Source: Cyanobacteria bacterium FACHB-502 (lineage in GTDB: Bacteria > Cyanobacteriota > Cyanobacteriia > Elainellales > Elainellaceae). From it: a DNA stretch of 64,000 nt. Positions 33,886 through 42,938 of the stretch are shown piece after piece (the first letter of the stretch is position 1; each line of letters opens with the position of its first letter). The notes below the pieces were generated by a model. It saw nothing but the letters and a program-made list of their open reading frames with translations. It did no database searches and was not told the DNA's origin. The translations under genes and the position numbers were made by a program. Location of the stretch: positions 1 to 64,000 of the forward strand of contig JACJNZ010000058.1 in NCBI GenBank assembly GCA_014695325.1, written 5' to 3'.

Positions 33886-34881
33886 TTACGATCGCGAATA
33901 AAGCCGAAACATCAGTTGACTGCTCGCAGTTGCCGACTTGATCACCAGCGACAGCACACTGCGCCAAACCGTTAGATTACTGGGCAGTGCCAACGCCGAT
34001 CGCATTCCCGCAACTAGAGCCTTTGTCAGTTGTCCAGCTTGATAGCTGCGCCACGCCTCCCCCAGTAAAAAGTTTTGCAAATGCTGCTTTGCCGTCATAG
34101 GCGGCTTGTCGTGTTTCTGGGGTAAGGCAGGAGGACAGCCTCGTTGCAGCGCATCGTGACCCTGCTGCTGTCGCTGTCGCTGAAATTCACGGGCAATCTG
34201 GTCAAAAAACTCGCGCTCGGTTGAACTGCGGGTATGGGTGATCGAAGTTTCATGCAGGCGGTAGTGATAACACATTCCGGGCAGATACCAGACGTTTGTG
34301 GCATCGCCCAGCCGGAGCTGCAAATCAATATCTTCAGCCGTGACGAAATAAGAGCGGAAGCCCTCGATCGATCGCACAATGTCCGTTCGTATCACAAAGG
34401 TGCAGAGATGGGTGCGCGCGGTTCCGGCTTGCAGTTCGCCCGTAATGTCTTCGATTTCCTGGCTCCAATTAAACGCGGTGACGGAAAGCCCTTTGGGATC
34501 GATCACGCGATATCCCCCACAGACGGCTCCTGCTTCTGGGTGCTGCATCAGCCAATTGATCTGCCTAAACAGCCGCCCGGCCGGATAGTAATCATCGGCA
34601 TCACAGCGAGCGATAAACTTGCCCCGTGCTGCCGCAAGCCCAGTGTTCAGCGCGGTTGCAATGCCTTTGCCCTGGTTGTAAAGCACCACAAGGCGATCGT
34701 CCCGAATTTGTTTGAGGACTTTCAGCGATCGATCGGTCGAGCCGTCATCCACGACAATCAGCTCTAGCGGAATGCGGGTTTCCTGCAAGATCGATCGCAC
34801 CGCCTCTCTGATGTAGGACTCTGCATTATAGAGCGGTAGGATGACACTGATAAGCACAGGCTGCGAGTTGGTAAGCACCAC
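33886..34881 (-). CDS. GT2 family glycosyltransferase (polysaccharide operon, gene 6)
   Basis: A GT-A-fold family 2 enzyme with VSVILPLYNAE-type start (here ISVILPLYNAESYI), VVDDGSTDRSL, the D-x-D motif ARCDADDYYPAGRL and the catalytic-base-like TAEDIDLQLRLG. The C-terminal 70 residues resemble those of its neighbours (QAGQLTKALVAGMRSALALP). The start is taken at GTG 34881 because GAGG lies eight bases before it; a TTG further up at 34974 would add 31 residues not typical of the family. It is separated from the preceding gene by 173 bases, unlike the overlapping genes upstream, so it may have its own promoter. Donor and acceptor sugars are unknown. Confidence 0.88.
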   Translation of the reverse strand: MVLTNSQPVLISVILPLYNAESYIREAVRSILQETRIPLELIVVDDGSTDRSLKVLKQIRDDRLVVLYNQGKGIATALNTGLAAARGKFIARCDADDYYPAGRLFRQINWLMQHPEAGAVCGGYRVIDPKGLSVTAFNWSQEIEDITGELQAGTARTHLCTFVIRTDIVRSIEGFRSYFVTAEDIDLQLRLGDATNVWYLPGMCYHYRLHETSITHTRSSTEREFFDQIAREFQRQRQQQGHDALQRGCPPALPQKHDKPPMTAKQHLQNFLLGEAWRSYQAGQLTKALVAGMRSALALPSNLTVWRSVLSLVIKSATASSQLMFRLYSRS

Positions 34882-35054
34882 GGGTTTTTCCTCAAATTGG
34901 GCGGCTCTGAGAGGGATTGAGATCCTGGGAAATGACTGACAGGTTGTGGAACACACGCGGACGTTGCACAGCAAACGATCGAGTTCGGCTTCAGGGTTGT
35001 TTTATCAAGGTCGTTCGTCAAAGCGCAAGGCTTGGGGATCGGGGTTGGGTGGAT

Positions 35055-36059
35055 CTAGGTTTGGTTCTGGTTGAGCGATGCCTCCTTTGATTTCAGCGAT
35101 TTCAGCAGGGCGCAAGCCAGCAGCTTCCAGCCTTCGAGATAGTGCGGCAGCAGGCAAACTGCTTTTAAGCCGTAGAGCGCAGCCGTCGATCGATTGCCGC
35201 TTTCAAACGCCCACCAGCCGTATTGCAGCATAAACTGATGGCGCGATCGGCGGTCTTTTCCCGGTCGCCACAGATCGTCTGCTTCAAACCTGCCCTGAAT
35301 CTTGCGGCGTTTCCAGGCGAGTTCGCAGGCTTTGCGGGCTTGCTGACGCTGAATTGCACAGGCTTGGGCACTGACTGAGCCAGGGTGCAGGCGATATCTC
35401 AAAACTGGAGCGGAGAGATTGGCAAGCTTCCCCAATTCGCCCAGCTTCAGCCACAAATCCACATCTTCCGCAGGCAGCAGGCTGGCGTCGTAGCCGCCGA
35501 TTTGCACCAGTGCCGATCGCCGCATCATGGCTGTGGGGTGACAGATGCTGCCATGTCCGGCGAGGGCAGACTGCTGAATTGTGGGATCGTCAGAGGCAAC
35601 GCTTAGCGTGGTCAGGAACCGTCCGCGATCGTCGATCATCTCATACGAACCGCCCACACAAACAACCTCCGCGTGATCCACTAGGAAAGAAACCTGCCGC
35701 TCGAACCGATCAGGAAGGGCAATATCATCGGCATCCATGCGGGCAATCAACTCGCCCCGGGCGGTTTGCAGCATTTCGTTGAGTGCTACGGCAAGTCCAG
35801 TATTAGGGCGGCTGTGGAGGCGAATTCGCTGATCCCGGGCGGCATACTGCTGCAAAATCTTCAGCGATCGATCGGTGGAGCCATCATCAATGATCAGGAA
35901 TTCAAAATTGCTGAACGTTTGATTCAGGATGCTTTCGATCGCCTGCGCGACGTATCGCTCTGCGTTGTAAACGGGCATCAGCACAGAAACCAAGGGAGCT
36001 GTCATGATTACAGGTGAGGGATACATAAGGATGGAGAACATCAAGAAGATGCGGAACAT
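35055..36059 (-). CDS. GT2 family glycosyltransferase (polysaccharide operon, gene 5)
   Basis: A family 2 glycosyltransferase with VSVLMPVYNAERYV, IIDDGSTDRSLKIL, ARMDADDIALPDRF (D-x-D) and PAEDVDLWLKLGEL. The ATG at 36059 overlaps the TGA of the upstream gene, so it is probably made by coupled re-initiation. An internal ATG at 36005 (MTAPLVSV) aligns better with other family N-termini and may be the real start. Sequence is closely similar to the next two genes upstream, including the C-terminal ...YGWWAFESGNRSTAALYGLKAV segment, which points to tandem duplication. Probably cytoplasmic, building repeat-unit or O-antigen-like glycan for the adjacent ABC exporter. Confidence 0.9.
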   Translation of the reverse strand: MFRIFLMFSILMYPSPVIMTAPLVSVLMPVYNAERYVAQAIESILNQTFSNFEFLIIDDGSTDRSLKILQQYAARDQRIRLHSRPNTGLAVALNEMLQTARGELIARMDADDIALPDRFERQVSFLVDHAEVVCVGGSYEMIDDRGRFLTTLSVASDDPTIQQSALAGHGSICHPTAMMRRSALVQIGGYDASLLPAEDVDLWLKLGELGKLANLSAPVLRYRLHPGSVSAQACAIQRQQARKACELAWKRRKIQGRFEADDLWRPGKDRRSRHQFMLQYGWWAFESGNRSTAALYGLKAVCLLPHYLEGWKLLACALLKSLKSKEASLNQNQT

Positions 36060-37045
36060 CAAGCAACTGGGAACGGTTTAATCAAGGCACAAGCCAACAG
36101 GTTCCAGCTTTCCAATGAGCCTGGATTAAGGGCAACGGCTTGAATGCCGTATTGCAGAGCCGACCGCCGCTGTCGATTGCCAAATGCCCACCAGCCGTAT
36201 TTGACTGCAAATGCATGGCGGGAAGCGCGATCGGGCGTGGGTCGCCAGCCGCAAACCACCGTAGCTTGAGGTTTATCGCGAATCAGTCCCTTTTGCCAGG
36301 CGCGATCGAGCACGGTTTGAACTTCGTGGGGCGGCAAAGCCTGATACCGATCGCAAATCGAATTGCCGTGCAGCCGATACTGAACTACCGCTTTGGGCAG
36401 ATTGGCGAGTGCGCCAATTTCGCTCAGCCGTAGCCACAAATCCAGATCTTCCGCCAGGGGCAAGCTTTCGTCGTAGCCGCCAACCTGAAGCACTGCCGAT
36501 CGCCGCATTAGCGCGGTGGGATGTAAAAAGCTCACTTGTCCCGCTTGCAGCAGTGACCTGATTTCCTTGTTTCGCTCTGCCAGCGGGATCTCGGTCATGA
36601 GCCGTCCCTCGCGATCGATGAGCTGAAACGCGCCCCCGACCCAGACGACATCCGGCGACTGCTGCAAAAAAGCGACCTGGCGGGCAAGCCGATCGGGAAG
36701 TGCCACATCGTCGGAGTCCATCACCGCAATGAACTCGCCCTGTGCCTCACGCAGCAGCTCATTCCGCGTCTGGGGAATTCCACGATTTTCGCGGCTGATC
36801 AGCCGAATCCGTGAATCTTGTGCTGCATAGTGCTGAAGAATCGGCAGCGATCGATCGGTTGAGCCGTCATCTAAAACAATCAGCTCAAAATCGCGAAAGC
36901 TCTGCTGCAAGATACTTTCGATCGCTTGTCCCACAAAGCGTTCTGTATTGTGTACCGCCATCAGAACCGAAACGATCGGGCGTGTCTGCTCCCGGTGGTC
37001 TGGCTGGTGTTCTGGATGCTGCGGCAGGCGATCGATTGATTTCAT
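36059..37045 (-). CDS. GT2 family glycosyltransferase (polysaccharide operon, gene 4)
   Basis: A 328-residue family 2 glycosyltransferase with VSVLMAVHNTERFV, VLDDGSTDRSLPIL, AVMDSDDVALPDRL (D-x-D variant) and LAEDLDLWLRLSEI. It shares the C-terminal YGWWAFGNRQRRSALQYGIQAVALNPGSLESWNLLACALIKP pattern with both neighbours. Its ATG overlaps the stop of gene 3 (ATGA at 37042-37045) and its own stop overlaps the start of gene 5. The overlaps suggest fixed-ratio translation of the three enzymes. The sugar specificity is not predictable. Confidence 0.92.
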   Translation of the reverse strand: MKSIDRLPQHPEHQPDHREQTRPIVSVLMAVHNTERFVGQAIESILQQSFRDFELIVLDDGSTDRSLPILQHYAAQDSRIRLISRENRGIPQTRNELLREAQGEFIAVMDSDDVALPDRLARQVAFLQQSPDVVWVGGAFQLIDREGRLMTEIPLAERNKEIRSLLQAGQVSFLHPTALMRRSAVLQVGGYDESLPLAEDLDLWLRLSEIGALANLPKAVVQYRLHGNSICDRYQALPPHEVQTVLDRAWQKGLIRDKPQATVVCGWRPTPDRASRHAFAVKYGWWAFGNRQRRSALQYGIQAVALNPGSLESWNLLACALIKPFPVA

Positions 37046-37977
37046 ACTGTCTCGACCTCTGGCAGTGGTTTGATCAGCGCGCAGATCAGCAGCTTCCAGC
37101 CGTTCAGGTTGAGCGGTAGCGTTCGCACTGCTTTGATGCCATACACGATTGCCGCCTGTCGATCGCCCCGGAGAAAGAATCTCCAGCCATAGTCGGTCAC
37201 AAACTCGTGGCGCGAAGGACGATCGATCGGTCGCCAGGGTGGAGCTTCTTTAAACTTGCCGCTGATGCCACGCCGCTCCCAAGCACGCCGACAGGCTTCT
37301 CGCCGATCGTCGGTTTGCCGCAGCTGATTGCTTTCGCTAATCGATTTTGGATGCAGCCGATATTGCAGCACGGTTTGCTTCAGGTTCGCCAATTGCCCCA
37401 CTTCGCCCAGCCGCAAAAACAGATCCAGATCACCAACCGTTGCCATTGTTTCATCGTAGCCCCCGACCTGAAGCAGAGCCGATCGCCGAATCAGAGCGCA
37501 GGGGTGATTGATCGGGGTAATGCCCGACAAAGCGGAGGCTTGAATATCGCGATCGTGTTCTAGCACCTCGCGGTGAACCAGGAAGCGTCCGGCTTCGTCG
37601 ATCCAGTCCTGTGAACCGCCTACGCAGACAACCTCTGGGTGAGCTGTTAGAAATTCGACCTGCTGTTTCAGGCGATCGGGCAGGGCGATATCATCCCCGT
37701 CCATAACCGCCACAAATTTGCCCCGTGCCTGATCAATTAACTCGTTTCGAGTTTTGGCAACGCCCCGATTTTCCCGCCGCGTTAAGCGAATTCGGGCATC
37801 TTGCGCGGCATATTTTTCTAAGATTTTTCCCGCTCGATCGGTAGAACCATCGTCAATAATCACAAACTCAAAATCTGTAAAAGTTTGATTCAGAATACTT
37901 TCGATGGCTGCCCGAAGAAAACGCTCATTGTTGTAAACCGACATCAACACGCTAACGGCGGGAGGGGAAATGTTCAT
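37042..37977 (-). CDS. GT2 family glycosyltransferase (polysaccharide operon, gene 3)
   Basis: A 311-residue family 2 glycosyltransferase from ATG 37977, which has AGGAGG three bases upstream. An in-frame start further up at 38082 would prefix 35 Arg/Tyr-rich residues that are only the shadow of repeats in the preceding gene. Motifs are VSVLMSVYNNERFL, IIDDGSTDRAGKIL, AVMDGDDIALPDRL and TVGDLDLFLRLGEV. The start lies within the last 26 bases of the Wzt-type gene. It shares the C-terminal YGIKAVRTLPLNLNGWKLLICALIKPL pattern with its downstream neighbours. Confidence 0.92.
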   Translation of the reverse strand: MNISPPAVSVLMSVYNNERFLRAAIESILNQTFTDFEFVIIDDGSTDRAGKILEKYAAQDARIRLTRRENRGVAKTRNELIDQARGKFVAVMDGDDIALPDRLKQQVEFLTAHPEVVCVGGSQDWIDEAGRFLVHREVLEHDRDIQASALSGITPINHPCALIRRSALLQVGGYDETMATVGDLDLFLRLGEVGQLANLKQTVLQYRLHPKSISESNQLRQTDDRREACRRAWERRGISGKFKEAPPWRPIDRPSRHEFVTDYGWRFFLRGDRQAAIVYGIKAVRTLPLNLNGWKLLICALIKPLPEVETV

Positions 37978-39376
37978 AGTCCTCCTGTAAGCCCTTCTTC
38001 TGTAAACCATCCTCTTGTAGCCTATTCTCCTGTAACCCAATGGATTGCAGATGAGACTGCGGATTGGGCTGCGGCATTCCACGACCCAAAAGCTGCCACT
38101 GGCGGGGCTGATAAAAGAACCCCCGATTCAGGTGAGATGCGCTCTCGACCGTGAACGGCAGCGACTCGTAGGAGTCTAGAAGATAGAGTAAACCGTCCTT
38201 AATAAAGGCATTCAGCGTGTAGGAACCGGGAAGCAATCCCAGATAAGGCAGTGCCAGGCGCAGTTCATAAATTCCGGGCGCAACTTCAAACATTTCATCG
38301 TCGTATGCACTGCTTAGGTGAAGTGCCAGGCTGTTATCCCGGGCGGGTTGATAGACGGCAAGAAAAAGGCTGAGCTTTTGAATCGGTTTAACGACGCGAC
38401 AGCGCACACAAAAGGATACAGGCTCCCCGCTAATCGGCGCAGCGATCGTGTTTCCGGCGGCATCGCGGCAATCGATCGATAAGATATCGGCTCCGGCACT
38501 ATCGGTTTCAGGTCTTGCAGGTAATACCAGCGGAAAAGTGTCAGACGATCGCTGAATCGAAAACAAATCTTGCTCATAGCGATCCATGATTTCGCGGGCA
38601 TTTCCGGCGGCAATTAAACGCCCCTGGTTGAGATAAATCCCAGAAGAACAAATGTTGAGAATGCCCTGGAAGAAATGGGTGACCAAAACAAATGCCGTTC
38701 CCTGCTGGAGTAGATCCGCAAGCCGCCGCTCGCACTTGGCACGAAATCGCGCATCTCCGACTGCCAGCACTTCATCGATCAGCAAAACATCGGGGTTGGT
38801 GTGAACCGCGCAGGCAAATCCTAACCGCGCTGCCATGCCAGAACTGTAGCTGTATACAGGCGCGTCAATGGCTTCGCCGATCTCGGCAAATTCGACCACC
38901 TGCTCAAATCGTGCATCGATCTCGCGGGTGGATAAACCCAGAATCGACATATTGGCATAGATATTTTCGCGCCCGCTCAGAACAGGGCTGAAGCCCGCTC
39001 CCAGTGCCAGCAGTGGGGCAACTCGTCCGCGCACCCAGATCGAACCTGTATCGGGCCTGATCAGACCGCTAATCATTCTCAGCAGGGTGGTTTTGCCGCT
39101 GCCGTTTGCCCCCACCAAGCCCAACGCCTCGCCGCGTCGCAGTTGCAGGTTAATGTCTTGCAGTGCCCAAAACTCTCCGGCGCGAAGCCGATCGGGTCTT
39201 TTCGTTCCGGTTAGCTCGGAGCCAATGTCCTGGATGCCGTAAAACAGCGATCGTTTCAGGCTGCGGCAGAATTTTTTTGACACGCCCTGCACCGACAAGA
39301 TGACATCACTCGATTCATCTGTGTCCCCAGCGTGGTGTATCCCGTTCTGGAAATGATTTTGAGTCCAGTCCATCAT
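37952..39376 (-). CDS. ABC transporter ATPase for polysaccharide export (Wzt type)
   Basis: The 474-residue protein has an N-terminal ATPase domain (about 25-265) with Walker A VGANGSGKTT, signature YSSGMAARLGFA, Walker B VLLIDEVLAVGD and switch His (VTHFF), of the polysaccharide/teichoic acid (TagH/Wzt) subtype. A C-terminal beta-sandwich-like domain (about 300-425) resembles the Wzt carbohydrate-binding domain that recognises the capped glycan. The last 35 residues are a repeat tail (GLQEN/RLQED/GLQKK/GLQED). Its start overlaps the permease stop by four bases. With the permease it should export a glycan assembled on a lipid carrier by the following glycosyltransferases. Confidence 0.94.
   Translation of the reverse strand: MMDWTQNHFQNGIHHAGDTDESSDVILSVQGVSKKFCRSLKRSLFYGIQDIGSELTGTKRPDRLRAGEFWALQDINLQLRRGEALGLVGANGSGKTTLLRMISGLIRPDTGSIWVRGRVAPLLALGAGFSPVLSGRENIYANMSILGLSTREIDARFEQVVEFAEIGEAIDAPVYSYSSGMAARLGFACAVHTNPDVLLIDEVLAVGDARFRAKCERRLADLLQQGTAFVLVTHFFQGILNICSSGIYLNQGRLIAAGNAREIMDRYEQDLFSIQRSSDTFPLVLPARPETDSAGADILSIDCRDAAGNTIAAPISGEPVSFCVRCRVVKPIQKLSLFLAVYQPARDNSLALHLSSAYDDEMFEVAPGIYELRLALPYLGLLPGSYTLNAFIKDGLLYLLDSYESLPFTVESASHLNRGFFYQPRQWQLLGRGMPQPNPQSHLQSIGLQENRLQEDGLQKKGLQEDYEHFPSRR
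37981..38040 (-). repeat. Four 15-bp tandem repeats in the 3' end of the Wzt-type gene
   Basis: Units at 37981-37995, 37996-38010, 38011-38025 and 38026-38040 share the minus-strand core ttacaggagg (third and second copies altered). A weaker fifth copy may precede at 38041-38055. They encode a five-residue repeat with consensus GLQE(D/N), and the last unit supplies the AGGAGG used by the next gene. Confidence 0.88.
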
Positions 39377-40290
39377 GCGCTAATTCGCTCGATCATAAAC
39401 GGCATCGCAACTCGATACACGAGCCAGCCTAGCAGCAGCACCAGCAGCGCGGTCAGGCTTGCCAACCAGAAAGCCCCGGGGTTAGACACCGTGCCGATCG
39501 TTGCCAGTTCTCTTGTCGTCATCAGTAGGGGAGTGACAGGGTTTAGCTTCACCAGCATGGCAAACAGACCGGACTGGGGCAAGGGATACAGCACCGGCGT
39601 GATAAATAGCCACCCCGTCAGCAGCAGGGTTAAACCTCTGGAAATATCCTCATACAGTCCACCAAACGGAGCCAGCAGCAGCCCAATGCCTGTCCCGAAG
39701 CCAACCAGGTGGAGCAGTGCCACGGGGGCGACGATCACCGCCCAGGTAACAGGCATTTTGAACCAGAGGAACAGTGCCACAATCAGCACCAGCTTGATTA
39801 AAAAATTGAACCCGACTTGCCCCAGTTGAGAAAGCACCAACGCTTCGCGAGGAAAGTTAATCCGCGACAGCAGATACTTGGCATTCAGGATTGCTTGCAC
39901 CTGCCCGGTCACAGATTCAGCAAAGGTTTGCCAGAGGGCCATACTCAGCATCACATACGCTGGATAGGGCAAGTCGGTCGCGCCCACGTTGAGCACTTGG
40001 GCATTGTTTGCCAGTGTCAAACCCGCCGCAGTGGCGATCGGCGGCACAAACGCCCAAAAAATGCCAAGCAGTGACTGCCGATACTGGGCACGGATATCGC
40101 GCACCAGCAGCCGCCATGCTAGCTCTCGCGCTGCCAGCAGATCCCGCCTCATTGCACCGATCAGCTTGAGCGGATGGCGCAGCAGGCTATCAGCGGAATA
40201 GAATGCTTCAGCGGAATGACCTTCAGCGAAATGATTCTTAGCCAAAGAATCGGGTCGCAATCCCGGTAGATGCTCGCTCTGCTGGGGCAT
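39373..40290 (-). CDS. ABC-2 type permease for polysaccharide export (Wzm type)
   Basis: The 305-residue protein has a hydrophilic N-terminal tail of about 65 residues, then about six membrane helices, with the family sequence LAWRLLVRDIRAQYRQSLLGIFWAFVPPI at 70-98 and later LLTGWLFITPVLYPL and TALLVLLLGWLVYRVAMP. This is the pattern of O-antigen/teichoic-acid exporter permeases. The N-terminal tail contains two near-copies of a short motif (HFAEGHSAEAFYSAD). It is the first gene of the leftward operon and its stop overlaps the ATPase start. Confidence 0.93.
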   Translation of the reverse strand: MPQQSEHLPGLRPDSLAKNHFAEGHSAEAFYSADSLLRHPLKLIGAMRRDLLAARELAWRLLVRDIRAQYRQSLLGIFWAFVPPIATAAGLTLANNAQVLNVGATDLPYPAYVMLSMALWQTFAESVTGQVQAILNAKYLLSRINFPREALVLSQLGQVGFNFLIKLVLIVALFLWFKMPVTWAVIVAPVALLHLVGFGTGIGLLLAPFGGLYEDISRGLTLLLTGWLFITPVLYPLPQSGLFAMLVKLNPVTPLLMTTRELATIGTVSNPGAFWLASLTALLVLLLGWLVYRVAMPFMIERISA

Positions 40291-40554
40291 AAGTATATGA
40301 GTATAAGTACGGAGGCAAAAGCGATCGCTACGAGAAAATTAGCAGTGATATTCCTGACACCGCAAGCGTAACTCAGAAAGTTGACCGTAATTCTGCTGAA
40401 ACTTCATCAAAAGTTCAAGAAGTCTTTACAGAAATTTCTTTAAGTCGTGCAGCACGGATGTTTGTACCGCAATCCTTGCGACCGAGTGAGCAACTGTTAG
40501 GGCAAATCAAGGCTGGGCACACTTATAGATAAACTTTGTTAGTCGTTGTCGTTT

Positions 40555-41733
40555 ATGAAACGCCGCCCAATTGTAAGGTACACGGTTGCTGCTGCTGTTG
40601 CCGGGGTTGCTGCGACGAGGTCGATTACCCCGCAGGGGAAACTGCTTCGCATCGCTCCCGATTCAGCCCTGGGGCAAACTGCTGCGGATGCACCTTCTGA
40701 TTCAACATCTTCTGATTCAACATCTGATCCGGCATCCACGGTTCGCTGGCGCATCGCAACGAGCTACCCGAAATTGCTTGACCTGCTGTATGGAGCCGTC
40801 GAACTTTTCTGTCAGCGCGTTAGTGAACTAACCGACGGACGCTTTGTGATCACGCCCTATCCTGCGGGTGATATTGTTCCAGCCCTGGAGGTGCTCGATG
40901 CGGTTTCTCAAGGCACGATCGAGTGCGGTCATACGTTTAGCACTTATTACATTGAACAAAGTCCTGCATTAGCATTTAGTGCTGGAGTTCCGTTTGGTTT
41001 TACGGCGCAGCAGCAAAGTGCCTGGCTCTACGAAGGCGGTGGGTTAGAAGCGATTCGTCGGGTTTATCAAAGATTTAACGTGATCAATTTTCCGGCAGGC
41101 AATACAGGGGCTCAGATGGGCGGCTGGTTTCAACGCGAAATTCAGCGCACTTCGGATTTCAAAGGATTAAAGATGCGGATTTCCGGGCTAGCCGGGCAAA
41201 TCATGAGTCGCCTGGGTGCAGAAATTAAAATGTTGGCGGCTGATGAGATTGTTCAAGCCTTTGTTCAAGGAGAAGTAGAAGCGGTTGAACTGACTGGACC
41301 CTACGACGATTCAAAATTAGGACTGCACAAAGCTGCTCGGTTTTACTACTATCCTGCCTGGTGGCAGCCGAGTGAATCGGTGGATGTAATTATCAATCTG
41401 GAGCAGTGGAATCAATTGTCGCCGCAGTTTCAAAAGGTCATTGAGATTGCTGCGATCGAAGCAAACATTTTGACACTAGCAAAATACAATGCTGGAAACA
41501 CCAAAATGTTGCAGCGGTTAAAAGCAGAAGGAGTTCAATTAAAGTCTTTGAATACAGAGATTTTAGAAGCGGCTGAGCAAGCAACATTCGCGTTCTACGA
41601 GGACATTGCCAGTCGGGATCCTGAGTTCAGTCAAGTTTATCAGCCGTGGAAAACTTTCCGCGATCGAATTTATCAGTGGCATCGCATCAACGAACTTAGC
41701 TTCGCCAATTTTGCGTTCACCCATGATGCTTAG
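40555..41733 (+). CDS. TRAP-type (DctP family) solute-binding protein 1
   Basis: The protein (392 aa from ATG 40555) begins with a twin-arginine-like export signal (MKRRPIVRYTVAAAVAGVAA) and a Ser/Thr/Asp-rich linker, followed by a DctP/TRAP extracytoplasmic binding domain: VRWRIATSYPK, DGRFVITPYPAGDIVPALEVLDAVSQGTIECGHT, NFPAGNTGAQMGGWF, LKGL-type MRISGLAGQIMSRLG and YYYPAWWQPSESVDVIIN. TRAP receptors bind organic acids and related ligands by a conserved Arg-carboxylate contact (here in GLKMRISG). No small or large TRAP permease gene follows. The neighbour is a close paralogue and then a histidine kinase. Confidence 0.93.
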   Translation: MKRRPIVRYTVAAAVAGVAATRSITPQGKLLRIAPDSALGQTAADAPSDSTSSDSTSDPASTVRWRIATSYPKLLDLLYGAVELFCQRVSELTDGRFVITPYPAGDIVPALEVLDAVSQGTIECGHTFSTYYIEQSPALAFSAGVPFGFTAQQQSAWLYEGGGLEAIRRVYQRFNVINFPAGNTGAQMGGWFQREIQRTSDFKGLKMRISGLAGQIMSRLGAEIKMLAADEIVQAFVQGEVEAVELTGPYDDSKLGLHKAARFYYYPAWWQPSESVDVIINLEQWNQLSPQFQKVIEIAAIEANILTLAKYNAGNTKMLQRLKAEGVQLKSLNTEILEAAEQATFAFYEDIASRDPEFSQVYQPWKTFRDRIYQWHRINELSFANFAFTHDA

Positions 41734-41798
41734 CCTCATCATTTCCGCTTTTGAATGTGCTGCCTTCTCTGTTCTTCCAATCGTTTTTCTCTATTGCT

Positions 41799-42929
41799 AT
41801 GAAACGTCGTCAATTTGCGCGTCAGGCTGCGATCGCGACTGCAAGTGCCACGCTAGCTGCCTGTACTCAGAAAGCTGCCCCAACCATCTCTTCCCAGGCT
41901 GCCGTTTCTGAAACCCCTATGATCCGCTGGCGGATGGCAACAAGCTGGACAAAATCGATTCCGATCGTCTTTAGCGGTGCTGAGATTATTGTTCAACGAG
42001 TGGCTGAAATGACTAACGGGCGGTTTGTCATCACCCCTTATGCCGCCGATGAAATTGTTTCCGGGTTGAAAGTGATGGATGCCGTTCAGGCGGGTACGGT
42101 AGAGTGCGGTCATACCTTAAGTTACTACTACACCCAAAAGAATCCGGCTCTGGCATTTGCTTCCACGATGCCGTTTGGTCTTACGGCTTATCAACAAAAT
42201 GCCTGGATGTATGAAGGCGGAGGCTTGGAAGCCCTGAATCAAGTCTATGCAGCCTTTGGATTAATCGGGTTTCCTGCTGGCAATACCGGAGTCCAAATGG
42301 GAGGTTGGTTTAACCGCCAGGTCAACACCGTCGCTGATCTGAAAGGGTTAAAGATGCGGATTCCTGGCTTAGGCGGACAAGTTTTGGCCAAGCTGGGAGT
42401 CGAGGTGAAGCTTCTGGCAGGAGGGCAAATCTACGCGGCTTTAGAAAAAGGCGAAATCGATGCCGCAGAATGGCAGGGTCCAAACGATGACGAAAACCTT
42501 GGATTGGATCGGGTTGCGTCTTTTTACTACTATCCGGGCTGGTGGGAACCCGGCACAAATTATGCGGTGCTGATCAATCTCCAGGAATGGAATCAATTGC
42601 CTCAACGATATCAGCAGATTTTTCAAGCCGCTGCTGCTGAAGCAAACCTAAAAGTTCTCGCCCAATATGATATGGCGAATAGTGAACGGTTGAACCAACT
42701 GCTGGCAAAGGGAACCCAGCTCCTTCCCTTTAATTCTGAAATTCTCAAAGCGGCTCACAAAACTGCTTTTGAAATCTATGAAGAACTGGCGATCGAACAC
42801 GCAGAATTCAAAAAGATTTACCAGAATTGGAATGAATTTCGATCGCAAATCCATCAATGGAATCGCATCAATGAATTGAGCTTCTCCAGTTTTGCCATCA
42901 ATCGAAACCAGCCTTCTAGCCTATCGTGA
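41799..42929 (+). CDS. TRAP-type (DctP family) solute-binding lipoprotein 2
   Basis: The protein (376 aa from ATG 41799) has a twin-arginine signal with a lipobox (MKRRQFARQAAIATASATLAAC), so it is probably Tat-exported and lipid-anchored. The binding domain closely parallels that of the preceding gene: IRWRMATSWTKS, NGRFVITPYAADEIVSGLKVMDAVQAGTVECGHT, FPAGNTGVQMGGWF, GLKMRIPGLGGQVLAKLG and YYYPGWWEPGTNYAVLIN. The two clearly arose by duplication. The kinase gene starts ten bases after its stop, so all three should be one transcript. Confidence 0.94.
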   Translation: MKRRQFARQAAIATASATLAACTQKAAPTISSQAAVSETPMIRWRMATSWTKSIPIVFSGAEIIVQRVAEMTNGRFVITPYAADEIVSGLKVMDAVQAGTVECGHTLSYYYTQKNPALAFASTMPFGLTAYQQNAWMYEGGGLEALNQVYAAFGLIGFPAGNTGVQMGGWFNRQVNTVADLKGLKMRIPGLGGQVLAKLGVEVKLLAGGQIYAALEKGEIDAAEWQGPNDDENLGLDRVASFYYYPGWWEPGTNYAVLINLQEWNQLPQRYQQIFQAAAAEANLKVLAQYDMANSERLNQLLAKGTQLLPFNSEILKAAHKTAFEIYEELAIEHAEFKKIYQNWNEFRSQIHQWNRINELSFSSFAINRNQPSSLS

Positions 42930-42938
42930 GAACTCTTC

